From Rachicladosporium sp. CCFEE 5018 (Eukaryota > Ascomycota > Dothideomycetes > Cladosporiales > Cladosporiaceae), in the NCBI GenBank assembly GCA_002077045.2, contig KZ111150.1:827189-891188 (forward strand): 64,000 bases of DNA, read 5' to 3'. The position numbers and the translations under genes are program-made. Below the pieces are notes generated by a model. The model saw only the letters and a list, made by a program, of their open reading frames with translations, was not told where the DNA came from and did not search any database. This document shows positions 44,028-57,260 of the stretch, piece after piece; the first letter of the stretch is position 1; every line of letters begins with the position of its first letter.

Positions 44028-44604
44028 TGTGGATGTATGGGCAATGCCACGGTCATGGAAGACCGGGCAGAAATAGTTCGCGACTACATGGTGCGATTGA
44101 AGATAGCAAGCACTCACACGTGCAGCTCTCGCTTGATGCCTGCTGAGCTCCACGTCAACCTGCATGCGTGCATGCTGGCTTGGCGCGTGGTGTTTCAGAT
44201 GTTTGCAACTCCCACCTAGACAGCACTGCCTCAGCTGCCATTGCCATCTATGAACTTGTCTCTGCAACAGTACCGCGACGCGGTGGCTTGACCACCATTA
44301 CTGCTGACAAACGACGGTGTCCGCATCTGGCCGCTGCTCTGTCAAGCGGGAGTGCGTGATTTGCGCCTCAGGACAGCCGTGGCCAAGAGCATACCGTACC
44401 TGGAGAGCGGCCTCACAGATCTCGAACTGTCTTCTACGTAATACATCTATAACTGTACCCGGCGAGGCAACCTCGAGATCAGGGGCAGACTGATGCCTCA
44501 GAAACGGTGAGTCGGCTTTCGTCTGCTTTCTCTGTCCTTATCCTCATGCTCCATCTCGCACTCATCCTTGTATTCGATTTTCCTACGACTCTTACCCAGG
44601 ACCA
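44028..44604. other. Divergent promoter region, esterase / orphan gene, copy B
   Basis: Alignable with copy A only up to about 44210. No gene is seen. Confidence 0.6.
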
Positions 44605-45785
44605 ATGGCGCCCATCCTCAACGAGACAGCAGGTGCGGCTAAGAACGGCATGACCCATTTTCTCCGTACCAGCGGCCAAGTGACACGCCACTGCAGAGCC
44701 CATCTTCGCATGACCTTCAACAAATACGATACTGAGGAGCAACGAGATACTGATAAACTCGACTACATCCAAGGCAAGATCAGCAGACTGCTCGTCACGG
44801 CAGAGATCCGCATTCAAGTGGACCACGAAACGCTGTTCGGTCAGTTCGGGGTGCCGTTCCAGGGTGGTGGCTGTGAGCATCTCCTCCATGACCATGCGGA
44901 AAATTGACTGATCACCCCAAGCGCATCTCGACAATGCAGCTTTCCAGCTCGTCTTCGCCAATGTATGGCGCACCCTTGTCAAGTCACTCGCCAAGACTCG
45001 ATCGAATGTCACGTGCAAGGCGGCCACGCGTATGTCAAAGGCTGCCACCATGCTTGGTCACGCGACGGATTTCTCGCAGGAGCTTGTGAGGACGACATGT
45101 AATGGTCTCATGGCGGTGATCAAGCAGACTGTAGAAACGGCTTGCAATGTCGAGCACGTCGTGCAAGAACCTCACTACCAGGCTGCAGTATGGGAGGTTG
45201 ATGGCAACGACGTAGAGCATGGTGTGCCTGAGATGGACGGACAGGGTACCAGTGCTGCTGTGGAGATGGACGCGTTGCATCAGCGCGAGGGTGTGCAACG
45301 ACGTGACAGCGCGGTGAGGGTCGGCCCCGCGGAGGCAGAAGCTGCCGTCCCCACGCCAAGCGGGGCACCGAGGGCAGCAGAAGCACGCATTCAGCAGCCA
45401 GTAAGTCGCTCAAGGTAGTCTCGAGTCATCGCCAAACTAAGCCACCTTACAGACCAACGACCAGCGCCCAATTGCGACAGCAGTCTCCTCTGATGCAGAG
45501 AAAGCGGAGCTCCTCTACCGCTCTATCCCCCAGTCTTCGCCCTTAGCCACAGCCCGGCAACCTTGTGCAACTCAATCAGCTTACATCGAGATCGACCGCG
45601 ACGCATTCGTTGTCGAAGCCGTGGGTACGACTGCGGTCAGTGGCATGGCAGCTGTCGGTATCGTCGCCGCAGCGAAGGGCGTTACGGTCACTGTTGCTGC
45701 TGCATCGCCGGTTGGAATGGCGGCTGGTCTTGGGGCGATGGTGGTTGTGGGAAGTTATAAGCTTGTGCAGTATTGTCAGGACTGA
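44605..45785 (+). CDS. Orphan protein with hydrophobic C-terminus, copy B (intact)
   Basis: Exons are 44605-44872, 44922-45400 and 45453-45785 (359 residues), with introns of 49 and 52 nt. The first about 160 residues are predicted helical with few prolines (GKISRLLVTAEIRIQ; FQLVFANVWRTLV; ATDFSQELVRTTC). A polar, variable middle follows, and the last exon ends with an Ala/Val/Gly-rich hydrophobic stretch (about 300-350) long enough for one or two membrane passes, then QYCQD. No family is recognised. Copy A encodes the same layout but carries a stop. Exon 3 starts TNDQRP here and SNAERA in copy A, with only modest identity over the first 45 codons, so it evolves fast. Confidence 0.7.
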
Positions 45786-46172
45786 GTTTCGAATAAGGAT
45801 GGAGTGGGTTGGTAGGGATAGACGGCGTTAAATAGACTGGTGGGATGTGCACAAGGGAACTTCAAGTCTTGTCGGGTCACCATTCACTACACTAAGTCGT
45901 TCACGCTTTCCTTCATCCAACTGACAGAACTTGGTTGAATGGACCACAGACTGATCCTAGTGAGTGGGATGATTTGCAAGCATCTGCACCAAGCGGGGCA
46001 GGAGCAACGTCATATGAGTGCTCCAGTAGTATGGAATAGAATACACTCCACGCCGATCACGCCTGATCAACAAGACTCTACCCTCTCACTCAATTTCTCA
46101 CGACGTAATTTGAGTTCTGTGGTCCTACGCATCTCCTCCCAAATAACGCTACCTCAAGGTTGAATCGCAGTA
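45786..46172. other. Promoter region of the GST gene, copy B
   Basis: Diverged from copy A except for the conserved block at 45971-46021. Confidence 0.6.
45971..46021 (+). promoter_or_regulatory. Conserved block upstream of GST, copy B
   Basis: Partner of 7811-7861, with two differences in 51 positions; the G-rich core and ACGTCA are unchanged. It lies about 150 bp upstream of the ATG. Confidence 0.5.
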
Positions 46173-47208
46173 ATGGCTTCAGAGTCCGATATCCACTTGT
46201 ACACCACGCAGACACCCAATGGCGTGAAGATCTCGATCTTGTTGGAGGAACTAGGGTGAGTAACTCTCCTTTCCTCGTAGTGTGATCTTTTGCTCCTCAA
46301 TCATCGGTGGTCCTTCTCTCTATTAGAGCACAGTCCCTATAAAAGGCTCGAATCCGTGACTGCTCGATCGGCCCATCGATCGCCGTATCACCCGTTCCTG
46401 AGACCATCATTGCTGTCTAGCGATTGGCCCCTCTGAGTCGCTCTGATGAGACAATCGCAGCATCCCTTACAAGCACACTAAGATCGACATCTCGAAAGAC
46501 ACCCAAAAAGAGCCATGGTTCCTCGCGATCAATCCCAATGGCCGTATCCCAGCTCTTACCGACAAGTTCACCGATGGCAAGCCGATCCGCCTCTTCGAGA
46601 GCGGTTCGATCATGCAGTACCTCGTCGCTCGCTACGATACTGAGCACAAGCTCTCTTACCCCGAAGGAGGTCGGGAGGCGATCGAAGTGGCGAACTGGCT
46701 GTTCTTCATGAATACTGGTGTTGGACCGATGCAGGGCCAGGCGAACCACTTCACTCGTGAGTAATGTTGAGTTAGCTCCCAACGACAAGCTTGAGACTGA
46801 TAATTGGCAGGCTACGCACCCGAGCCAATCGTCTACGGCATCAATCGCTACCAAAACGAGACCCGCCGCCTCTACGGCGTCCTGGACAAACATCTCTCCG
46901 AATTCAAGACGCCCTACCTCGTCGGCGATAAATGTACCATCGCCGACATCGCCCACTGGGGCTGGATCTCCGCCGCAGGCTGGGCGGGCATCGACATCGA
47001 GTCCTTTCCTACGCTCAAAGCCTGGGAAGAGAGGATGTGGGCGCGTCCGGCTGTGCAAAAGGGCGCGAATGTGCCTGATCCGTATCGCATGAAGGAGTTG
47101 CTTGCTGACAAGGCGAAGATGGAGGAGCATGCTGCGAAGAGTCGGGAGTGGGTGCAGAAGGGGATGAGGGAGGATGCTGAGAAGGAGGCGAAGAGGGGTG
47201 GGAAGTAG
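46173..47208 (+). CDS. Ure2-like glutathione S-transferase, copy B
   Basis: Exons are 46173-46255, 46461-46756 and 46811-47208 (258 residues). Intron 1 (205 nt) has a standard GTGAGT donor and no clear similarity to intron 1 of copy A, whereas exons 2 and 3 are about 99% identical. All GST signatures are retained. Confidence 0.87.
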
Positions 47209-47330
47209 GTGATGTCTATGTAGTGTATGTAGATGTTTACAAATGATGCTCGTGCAAGCTCTCCGTCCGCAACTCATTAGGTCGTCCATCTTTTGTCGTT
47301 TCTCAGGTTCCTATCAAAATTGATTTCACA

Positions 47331-48920
47331 TCAGATCCCAGCCAACTGATAGTAGTCCGCCACCCCCTTCCTCACCCCCTGCTCAAACTCCCAAACAAAT
47401 CTTCCCCCCATCCCACTGTCCCTCACCCGCTTCAACAACCACAACTCCAGCATCCCAATCCGATCCCCGCCATTCAAACTCCTCTGGCTCCGCATTCTAA
47501 AGAAAACCATCGCGTCCGAAAATCCCACATCCCAACCCTGCTCAAACCGCCAGTGCTCATACTGTCCCGGATGATTGTTGTCCCAGTACTGGCAATGCTG
47601 GCTTATCGCCTGCGCGCGAGCGGATTGCTGACCCTGCTGCGCGTGGGAGATACGGGATTGCACGTCTTGAACACTCAGCGTCAGGCCAACAGGCGGCGTG
47701 ATAGCGCCGGCCTTCGTCATTTGCTTGAAGCCCCATTCGCCGCCTTCCATCCAGTCCATTCTGTAGGTCCAGAAGAAGGAGCCTCCGGCACGGGACTGGA
47801 AGCGGGAGGACTCTGCGTTGCCGAAGCCGTGGACAAGTTGGTCTTTTGGCGTGCCTGCGGATTTGGCCCAGGAGTCTTCGGTTAGGACGCAGGAGTATTC
47901 GCCTACGATCGCTTGGACGGCGCCACGGTCGAGGACAGAGCCGTCTTTGTTATCTAGGGCGTTGAGGGAATTGGAGGCTTCGCCTGTGATCTGTTGAGGT
48001 GTCTTGGCTTTATCGGCGTCGGAGAAGGCCCAGTATAGATGGGTATCGATGATGATCGGGTTCGTCTGGGCGGTGGCGTTGTTGTGGGAAAGCGTCCAGT
48101 TGATGCACTGGGAGAATTCCCAGGCGTCGGAAATGTAGAGGGGCAGGGTAGGATCGACGTGGGAGATCTCATTGACAACGCGAGTGTACCAGTCGTACAT
48201 TCCCTTTGCGTTTGCTTCGGATTCGTTCACGAGTTGGAGGCCGAGGACACCATCCATATTGCGGGCTTCGGTTGCGATGTGGCATAGGGCGTGAGTGGCG
48301 ATGTCTTGGTTACTGCTGCTGGACCAGAACTCCGTCTTGCCGCTGTTGGTGCCGGAGTGCTCTTGCGAATTGGCGCCGCCAGGGAGGCCATGCAGATCGA
48401 TGAGCGTTGCAATTCCGCGTTGGTTCAAGCGGGCGACAAGGTCCTTCACGGCTGGCCAAGCATTCTGATACACACCCGCGACGTCCTTGAATGCGGTACC
48501 TTTGCACCAGTCTGGGCCGAGAGTGAACCATCCAATGGGCAACCGCACTGAAGTGCACTTCGCCACATCTCGCAGCCAGTCCATATCGGCATCACTTACA
48601 TACTCTCGCCAATGCTTCTCGAAACGCTCTCGTGCCTTATCGAGCCCTTCCTTCTTCACCCATCCTTGCGCAGCGGCGAGCTCAGCACTCCCATTAGCAT
48701 TGTCCGGAAACATCGAGCCTGTGAGCCATTTCTCCAAGATGAATAAAGTGCCTATGTTAGTGCCATGGTGGTAGCGATAGCGATCGACGTCCTGCTTCGT
48801 AGGTGGCTGGATTCTGTTCTGTCCGTCAGGCTGACTGGCCATGGGTTGCTGCTTGTTGCCTTGACGCTGCTGGACCTGCTGCTGCCCGAAGTCCTTGGCT
48901 TTGTTGAGGAATTTCTTCAT
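47331..48920 (-). CDS. Glycoside hydrolase family 5 protein, copy B
   Basis: 529 residues with both catalytic glutamates (LVNES, VGEYS) unchanged. The upstream frame present in copy A is interrupted here, which fixes the start at MKKFLN. Confidence 0.82.
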   Translation of the reverse strand: MKKFLNKAKDFGQQQVQQRQGNKQQPMASQPDGQNRIQPPTKQDVDRYRYHHGTNIGTLFILEKWLTGSMFPDNANGSAELAAAQGWVKKEGLDKARERFEKHWREYVSDADMDWLRDVAKCTSVRLPIGWFTLGPDWCKGTAFKDVAGVYQNAWPAVKDLVARLNQRGIATLIDLHGLPGGANSQEHSGTNSGKTEFWSSSSNQDIATHALCHIATEARNMDGVLGLQLVNESEANAKGMYDWYTRVVNEISHVDPTLPLYISDAWEFSQCINWTLSHNNATAQTNPIIIDTHLYWAFSDADKAKTPQQITGEASNSLNALDNKDGSVLDRGAVQAIVGEYSCVLTEDSWAKSAGTPKDQLVHGFGNAESSRFQSRAGGSFFWTYRMDWMEGGEWGFKQMTKAGAITPPVGLTLSVQDVQSRISHAQQGQQSARAQAISQHCQYWDNNHPGQYEHWRFEQGWDVGFSDAMVFFRMRSQRSLNGGDRIGMLELWLLKRVRDSGMGGRFVWEFEQGVRKGVADYYQLAGI

Positions 48921-50325
48921 GCTAGGAAGAGTCCAGGAAGCCTGGCCTTGGTTATCTAGGATGAGGTGCGAGGGGTTGTGCAGAGGAAATATGGTATGGA
49001 AAGATGTCGAAAGCGAAGAGCGGAGGTGAAAAAATACCTACTTGTATATACTCAAGTATCAATGTTTAGACCTTGAGACGCGTGGTCGTTGGCAGGTGGT
49101 TTCCGTCACATGCAAGCCAAGTTGGCAGCTTCGATGAAAATGACGTAGAAAAAGCTTCATACAAACAAAACACTGCTCATTGCATTGTGCATCCTGAGGT
49201 TTGGCAGAAGGGGACGAGTTTTGGTGGTCGCTGGTACTCATGACCAGCGCCATGTCTCCGCCCCGGTGCCGTGGTCTCAGGACAGACAGTGGCGCGTGAT
49301 CTGGCAAAAGTCGGCCTACGTGATGGTTTGCCCAATGCGCCTCCTTACATCACCTCAAAGCCTGCCTTCGCATCACCTCCGTGGAGTGAGGCTACACATC
49401 GTCCATTGACGATGTGTGGGTATGCTGAAGGCACGTTGAGAGGACCGGTCATCATGTACCTACGCCAGGTACTTGACGAGGCTGCGGCGAGTGCAGACCC
49501 CAGCATGTTCATGGGCCAGCGCGATCAATAATCACCAAGTAGCACGCGCAACGTAGGCCACCGGCCAGCATACTTCACGTGAGACGGACAATTGATCGTA
49601 CCATGTTCAAATTGATCAGTTCACTCACAATACAACAGCTCGGTTTTCCCCTTCCACTTGCTTGTGCATATTGGCATGAGCCCTTCACTCAATCTGGCGC
49701 TTTGAATCGCACCATATCACCTGCAGTGTTATGTGGCGACAGGGAGAGCGAGACCTCAGGTGACTTGGCCTCGCTTGCAGGCAGCACGTGGTCATACCGC
49801 GCGCTTACAGCAGTCTGCGATCTGTCGACATCGTATACAGCATCCGGCTAAACTGCACCTCAGCGCTACCTGACGCGAAGGAAAGACTATTGGAAGGAGT
49901 GTTGGAAGTAGATTGAAAGGATGCAGTGCATACAAAGGCATTAGCGCTTACGATCGTCCTGCAGCTGACAGTAGAAAATGTAGGGGCCGAGACATGCTGT
50001 GAATCGACGACGTGTACCGAAGTTCTTGCTTCTACAGCATCGAAGCGAGGCCCCTTACCAGGACCAGAAGCGAGTCCTGTACGGATTTACTCCGTGCATA
50101 CTCACAACATTGAACTCCTGGGGGTGCTATGCTGCGGGAGTGAGGAGAGGATCAGGTGGCAAAGCAAGCGTGACCTTTCGGCACACAACTATGCGTCTTC
50201 AAGTACAAGTCTACATAAATGTCGTTACATCGTCCCAAAATCCAGCATCCAATTTTCAATGCCGACCAAGAAGGTGAAAGTCTCGTAGCCCGAAGTGCCC
50301 GCTCGCAGAGCAGAAACAGCTCCAT
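48921..50325. other. Spacer GH5 / SPH3, copy B
   Basis: Aligned at both ends with copy A but strongly diverged at about 49150-49780. No gene is supported. Confidence 0.55.
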
Positions 50326-51138
50326 CTACGCCTTGTAGGACCCAGCGTGCTGTGCGCAAGAGTCACTGAACGTCGCCCATGCCTGCGAGAACTGCTGGTA
50401 GTCCTCATTGCCCCAGACGAACCCCGACTTGAAGCCACGTTCGATCAAGATCTTCGCCTGATCAGCAGGGCCGCTCGCAGCGCCGTCGTATCTCATGATC
50501 ATAACAGAGGTCTTGGAGTGCAGGTCCCATGGGATAGCAGTGCGTGCGGGATCAACCCACGTGCTATAGTCTGTCTCGAACGCTGTGACGGTGTCGGCGT
50601 AGTCGTAGAAGGCAGCGTCAACGGTGCTGCCGGGGTTGGTCCAGGTCTGGAAGCTGGAGCCGATGGAGGAGTGGACGTCCTTCATGTAGTTCACATTCGA
50701 GTTGCCGTCACCGACAGTGTTAGGTGCTTCGTCAACGAAGAAACCCGTAAGAGGAGTGTTGAGCTCGGTCGTCCATTTCTTGTAGGTGTTGATGTCGTCC
50801 GCGACGTCAGAGACGCTACGGTCAGTGAAGCCGGTGCGAACGTACGCGTAGACGTTGACGTTGGAGTACGTCTGAAGCTTGTGGACCCCAGCTAGGTAAT
50901 CGCTCTCGGGCGGGTACGAGCCCGGGCCGGAGGAAGGGTTGATGATCACATCGAACGTTGTCGACGGATTGGAGGCGATGGTGTTGTAAGTTGGATCCCA
51001 GATTCCGGCGAGCGGGTAGCTGTAGAGTGGAAGGGCAACATGAAGGTTTGGGTTGGGGGCAATGCGCTTCTCGATGGGCGCAGCGACTGCCAGAGTAGCG
51101 AGCACGCTCGAAATGATGAGGGTTTTGAAAATGGCCAT
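50326..51138 (-). CDS. SPH3: Secreted GH135 glycosidase Sph3, copy B
   Basis: 270 residues, with signal peptide, Kex2-like PIEKR and FFVDEAPN retained. The differences seen (for example NLTISS to TLIISS, GVWD to GIWD, TTDLN to TTELN) are outside the catalytic motif. Confidence 0.88.
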   Translation of the reverse strand: MAIFKTLIISSVLATLAVAAPIEKRIAPNPNLHVALPLYSYPLAGIWDPTYNTIASNPSTTFDVIINPSSGPGSYPPESDYLAGVHKLQTYSNVNVYAYVRTGFTDRSVSDVADDINTYKKWTTELNTPLTGFFVDEAPNTVGDGNSNVNYMKDVHSSIGSSFQTWTNPGSTVDAAFYDYADTVTAFETDYSTWVDPARTAIPWDLHSKTSVMIMRYDGAASGPADQAKILIERGFKSGFVWGNEDYQQFSQAWATFSDSCAQHAGSYKA

Positions 51139-53411
51139 TGTAGGTGTTCGGGCGAAGTCCGGCAGTGATGCTTTGCGTTCGGTCTTGGAAGGAGTGAATG
51201 AAGTTGGGTCAAGGAATGTGGGAGCCGTCAAGGCTATGTTCAATCAATGAACTGGTAATGAACGTGTAGCGCGTCTTCAAGAGCGGCTCGTTGTGGGTTT
51301 GAACGACAAAGGAAGGTCGTCACCAGGTGGCGGCTGGACGAGCCTTATAGGCATTGCTCGGGACCGACCATGAGCGGAAAAGCCACTTACCTACTGCCGG
51401 GCGATCATTCATCACGCATTGGGATCCCCACATGGCGCGGTATGAAACGGAAGAAGTGGACCAAACACATGTTGGCAAATGCGCGGTCCGCGGCTGCGCA
51501 AATGAAGTGATCCTCATTTCCAAGGTGTCCAAGACACTTATGCAAGCAGTAATGCGGAGGATGCAAGGGTGGGGCGTGTTCAAAGAGAGTGAGGTTGGCC
51601 AACGGGGCGGGAAGCGGCGGGTACCTGCAGGCCCAGGCCCAGACTCGCAGCAGATGAAACCAGGAGAATACTCCGTCTCATTTCAACCTCGCGTGATAGC
51701 CTTGTAAGGCGCGTAGACCGACAAAGGACGCTCCACCTGTATTGATTGCAGACGCGTGTGCTTGACGACTGGGCAATTGAATCGCACAACGCAAAGTCTC
51801 TCACTGCATGCAATCTGCGTAGGGAGCGTTGGCCTGACTCGATCTGCAAGCGCCTGCTTGGGCTAGATCAATAATGTGTTGACTTGGCTTCGAGTCAGGC
51901 GCAGACTACTGCACGGCGCGGAGAGGATACGCGAAGACGAGTGGGACCTTTGCTCGTCAAGAAGCACCACTTCCCACAGCCAAGTCGCTAGACCGTTCAT
52001 ACTCACGCTCTAGGCTGATGGGCTCTGCGGAGTTGAGCGATGAGGTGACAGCACCAGTGGTACGAGCGCATGCGAGCGACCGTAAAGCAGACCGCTCAGC
52101 GACTCTCTGTGCATGGGCACCCTGATATATGCGGCGCCGCGACTGGACTACGCAGCTAGGCTGCCGGCGAGGGAGGTTGCTTCTCCTGATAAATCTCGCT
52201 CTCACTCCTTACCACGCGCTCGGGAACCGTATGCATTGCTTTAGACTGCCTTTAGTCCATACCCTACTCACCCAGTGAGCTGCAATACAGGGCCAGGAGA
52301 TGATGTGTAAGTGAGCCTTGATCGCCTGCTCGTCATTGCAGTGCATCAGGAGCGATTTTCATTAGTGGAAGATTCCATACAACAACACCTAATTCCAACT
52401 TCGTCTACGGCTGAAATGTACAGCTCCTGCCCGACCACAACAACGACTCCCCCGCGACCATAACAAGGACTCCTTCGCGACCACGACAACAACTCTATTC
52501 ACAGTGACAGAGCTTATACTCCTGCACGGCATATACCACCATCGAGGCCACTAAACACGGCCGCCGCGGCCATCTCAGCGCTATACTTACAAGGGAAAGA
52601 ACGCCGCCTCTTCTCCTCATCTCTCCCCCTTCCCTGCTCCTCTCTCAACCTCACCTACCCCCATAGGTCATGTCCGGGGTTCCCTGGGGGCCAAGAATGA
52701 TTGGAATTGCGGCTCAGGTCGACTGGCGGAATGCCTTATGATCTCACCCAAGATGCTATAATCGGCTAGTAGAGGTTCTCGTTTGGTCTCTTAACCCTCC
52801 GACTCTGGACGCTTATGCCGTCGCGCCGTCTACGGCCGTTCGCGTTGGGTCGCGATGGTGGAGGGGACGGTGAGATTGCGAGCGGGATGGGGACGGGGGC
52901 GCGTTGGGTGGTTTGCGGGTGAACAGGGCACGGAGGTAGTACCAGATGCGGTCGCAATGGTGTCGGGCGTAGCGCAGTAGTGTGAGTGCGGCTGGAATGA
53001 TCTGAGGCGCGGTGGACAGGTGCTAATAAGGCGGCCAGAATGGTGCAGTCGCAATGGCACCTTACCGCAACCCGACTTCTTTGGTGAATTGGCATGAGGT
53101 CTGCCAGCGTCGTGAACGGGCACTGTGCGGCGCCGGTGCTGTGGCCGAGAAAATATGCTTTACACCTGATACGTTCACTAAGAGAGACTCAGGTGGACAA
53201 TGCATGAGTTATCACTCGTACACTGACAGGTACAGATGTATGAGCTACGCTATCGTACGCAAAGCGGCTTTAGTAGCCTGCTTGAAGTAAGGTACAAGAA
53301 GTAAGAGAAAAGCGGAACAGCTTTTATTCCGTCATTATGCCCTGCCAGTCCTGTGGCTGTTTCCCCGACGCCCTCGCCATGCTTATAGACACATGCAGCA
53401 TGATCAATCTC
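51139..53411. other. Spacer SPH3 / AGD3, copy B
   Basis: About 450 bp shorter than in copy A because the direct repeat pair is reduced to one chimeric unit (about 51915-52240, junction near 52030-52048). The SPH3 TATA candidate (51344-51349) is kept. No gene is supported. Confidence 0.55.
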
Positions 53412-55893
53412 TTACAACGCGACCGGCGTCGGTAGCGTGAGCTTGACGGCGCTACCAGTCAGCGACACCCAGACGATGTTGGGCTCAGAGCCGACCTTGT
53501 CTGCCGTGTACCCTGTTGGCGCGTTGCCCGGGAGGGTCACTGGGATCGTGGTACCGCACTTGTTGTTCGTGGCTGTGACGGTGACCGCTGTGATGGTCTT
53601 GCCGTCGGAGGACAGGGTGTTCGACAGAGCAGGTTTGCAATTGTCACGGGTCATGCGGCTGGTCTAAGATGAAACATTAGTGGCTATGGTGGAAAATGGT
53701 GGTAGATAGTGGATGACTTACGAATTGCGCAGCAAGATCGTCCTGCTTGAGCGAGGTCAAAGGCCAGTTTGTCAAGCGACCGAGCTCCTGCACCATAGTC
53801 TCGACCCACGACTCAAAGATACTGAGCTGGGCCGTCTGCGAGCCGATGGTCGAAGTGGGCTGATCCGCCACACGAAGGTTGGCCTGGTGGAACATGTACC
53901 CATCATGGCGCAGACCAAAGAGGTAGCGCATGGTGGTCGTCTTCTCAAAGTTCAACAGATCGCTGAAGCCACCCTTGCCGGAAGCAGTGTTGATCCATTC
54001 TTGGGTCGTGCAGGCAGGAGTGTCGCAGTTGAAGTAGATGGTCGTGGGCCAGCGAGGCACGATGGTCACGCCAGCGTAGCCGTTAGCCGACACGTTTGAG
54101 ATCAGCGGCCAGTGCTGGTTGTATGGGCTCAAGAGCACAGGGCGGCTGTTATCGCCGACAGCGTTCGTAATGCCGTTCGTAACCCACGCGCGGAGAGCAT
54201 CGCCGTTGTGGAGGCCAGTGATGGCAGGTGGGATGAGGCCCTTGCTGGAGAATTTGTTGCCAGCAGCGATGGTGATCTGCTTCAACCAGGCCTGGTTGAA
54301 CACGATCTCTTTGTTTGCGTCACTGTAGGTGATGTTGTTCTGAGGAAGATGCGTGAATGTGTGCGAGATGTGAGCAAACGCATCACGGTTGGCAGCGGTC
54401 GTGAACCAGTTGGCTAAGGAGTCCCGCTTCGCGCATGCAATGCTCCAGCTGTACGAGGCCGGGGTGTTAGGCCACTTGTTGACACCAGAGCCGAGAGGCT
54501 TCTGGAACTCAAGAGGAGTGTCAGGTGGGAAGTCATAGAAGATGGCATCTGCTGGGTTGCAGGCAGTGTTGTCAGCAGCTGTTGCTTGGATGATGTCTCC
54601 GTTGCCATTGTGGCCAAGTTCGATGAAGTACTTTGATCCAGCTGGCATGCGGGCATTGATGCTCTTGGTCCAGGCCACATGGTTGACCAGATCGTTGGTA
54701 TTGATGCGGTATGTGGTGTTGCCTGGGTAGTAGATCTCGCTGTTGAGGTGCACGTCATCAATCTGGGTGCTCAAGTACACTTTGCGAGCACCGACGAAGA
54801 GACCACGAGTCATCCAGTGAATGTATGCATGCTGCAAGAAGTTGGATGTCGGCGACCACTGGGTGGCCCAAGAACCGAACCACACCATTTGTTGCCGGCC
54901 GGCGAAGTTGTTGATCACAGCAGCGGTAGTGTCAGTATTGAACACGCCGTTGGCATCGGGCGCGTACTTGGCCACCTCCCATGTGGTAAGCGGATCCGTG
55001 ATGGTAGCCGGGTAATGGTACATGTTCTTGGTCGACATGGTGGCACCGTTCTTGATGTTCGCGCCCGGGAAACCTGTAGCGTTTGAGATGCTGATCAACT
55101 GCTCGACATCCTGTCCACAGCAGCCGACACCTTGTGCCGCCGTGGACACACCGAAGGCCGGTTGAGGGTAGGCATCGATACGAACGAAGCGCACACCAAA
55201 GGCAGTCTGGTACGCGTAGAGTTGGTTGTACTGGTCAGTGGAGATGCCAGCAGCCCAGCCAGTCGGGTACTCGTAGGCCAGCTCGCTTAGCGAGATGATA
55301 CCACCGTAGTTGCCTTGCGTGGCCGACGAGTTCAGTGCTGGCAGGGTGAAACCAGTCTGCGGGACTTGGACGACTTGGTAGGGGATGCCGTAGCCTTGGA
55401 GGCCCGAGATCACAGCGTAGGGGTCATCTGCAGTGCGGACGAGCACTAGGATGGTCTGAGCGACATTGATGTTGCCAGCTGGTGTGGCAGATGCGACTGG
55501 AGGGGCTGCGGATGATGCAGGCGCAGTAGTCACAGCGTTATCGGTCGTCGCGGAGGCAGGTGGAGGAGCGGCCGAGGTCGTGCCAGTGACCGTGGTGCCA
55601 GCAGGGATTGTCTCGGAGACCACGATCGTACCATCTGTGCTGCTGGATGTGGGTACTGAGCTGGCGGAAGAGCTGATAACGACGGCGCTGCTATCTGTGG
55701 CACTGGTAGCGGCAGAGCTGCTCGGCGTAGTAAGGATGGGAGTGGAAGAGCTGGAGACGACAGCGCTGGTGGTGGCCACGCTCGTTGTGCTTGTAGTCGA
55801 AGTCGTCGCCACTGGTGTGGTGCTGGTTTGGCAACTGGCGATTGAAGATGCAAGCCCAATGGCTGCTAGCATTTGGCATAATAACGATGCCAT
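53412..55893 (-). CDS. AGD3: GAG deacetylase Agd3 (CE18), copy B
   Basis: Exons on the minus strand are 53722-55893 and 53412-53663 (807 residues, one codon fewer than copy A in the Ser-rich stalk). The intron is 58 nt and contains an in-frame stop, which proves the splice model for both copies. Asp-Asp and HTFTH metal motifs are unchanged. Confidence 0.9.
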
Positions 55894-57260
55894 AACGAAA
55901 GGAAGTGCGTAAACACGCGAATTAAGCGAGGGTATAGGAAATGAAGAGCCGTGTAGAAGAGAGTGAGGATCTGTGTGAAGGTGCCCCAGCGAGGTGTACT
56001 ATATGGTAAGGTGGATGCTTGGCTTGCAGTAACCGGTCGATCCTTTGCCAGTGAGCCGGGTGCTTTAATAGTGTCAATGCGGGTCGAGTCCACACCCCCG
56101 GCTGTGGCAGCCACAGAGAGATTGATGGGACTAGGCGGTCTAGGCATGGATGTGTGAGGCAACATCATTGCATCACGCAACGAGTAATAACGCTCTTGTC
56201 ACAAGGCTCTTGCTGGCACCACAATGTCTTGTACCTTGCAGGGATACCAGCTTCAGTCGTCCACATGGAGTCTCACTCGGCCTCTTGGTTTGTCTCGCTG
56301 ACGAGGCGGATGTATGCGATGCTCGTGTCCAGTAGACCGGCAGCGAATTCTTGTTTGGGTCCCAGGGTCGAGATGAGAATAGATTCATGTTAGGCTCTCG
56401 CCAAGACACGCTGTGGACCCATCAGCTTGTCACTCCTCGCGTGGCGGCGTGGTACACACGGCCTTGGCTCGCCTTGAACTCTGCGCGTTCATTGTCAGGC
56501 TTTGCATATTTGGCTTCAAACTCTGCTCTCGGTACCGTTGCCGAAGCTGCGCGCAACTACTCGTTAACGGACTCGGGCACTCTGTCTAAAGAGCTCCAGA
56601 GTCACCTGTCTCTGAACCTAACACAGCGTCAGTTCGCCGTGGCAATCCAATTTCAGTCACACTTGGCAGGGATGAGACTGGCTCGTATGCAGTGCTTGTT
56701 CTAGCCGCTAGCCTCTGCACAATAGCCTCACTCGGTCCAATTGCTGCGCCCCGCGTTCTGCCGTGTCCGTCCTGACTCGACAGTCACCCGTGTCACCAGC
56801 AGAGAGTATTGGTCGAGTATCTGTTGACGGCTGCCAAGGTCAACCGCCGCGATTGGGGAAACTGAGAATCGAGGACCTTTCAAAGCATCGTCTAGACGCC
56901 GCCGTACAGATGCAAGTCAGATCTTGGAGTGGACGGTCGTTAGTGAGGTGGCCAGATATCCGGAATTAACTGACTGCAGTCAGAGGCCGCGCGTTGATTG
57001 GCCTTTTGGTGTTAGCGTTCTACACGAAAGTTGAGTATTGATCTAGACTTCAGCACGTTTGACAAGTGCACATGGATGTCAGGAGTCAGGCGCGAATCGA
57101 TACATTTCTTCAGCAAAGCAGCAGGGAACAGCCTTGCCACTGTACGCGTTCTCGTCGCATCTTACAACAGGTGCGAACGAACAGGTCGCCATTGATATCT
57201 ACGCAACAGCATCAAGATAGCGCCCCACTGCCCTAAGATTTCTTGCGCAGACTTGCGAGG
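55894..57260. other. Bidirectional promoter region AGD3 / EGA3, copy B
   Basis: 1.37 kb. The TATA-like stretch (about 55998-56008) and the palindrome (56970-56983) are kept. Confidence 0.55.
56970..56983. promoter_or_regulatory. Perfect palindrome upstream of EGA3, copy B
   Basis: The same 14-bp palindrome as at 19300-19313, with the same CCAAT-type neighbour, about 280 bp upstream of EGA3. Confidence 0.4.
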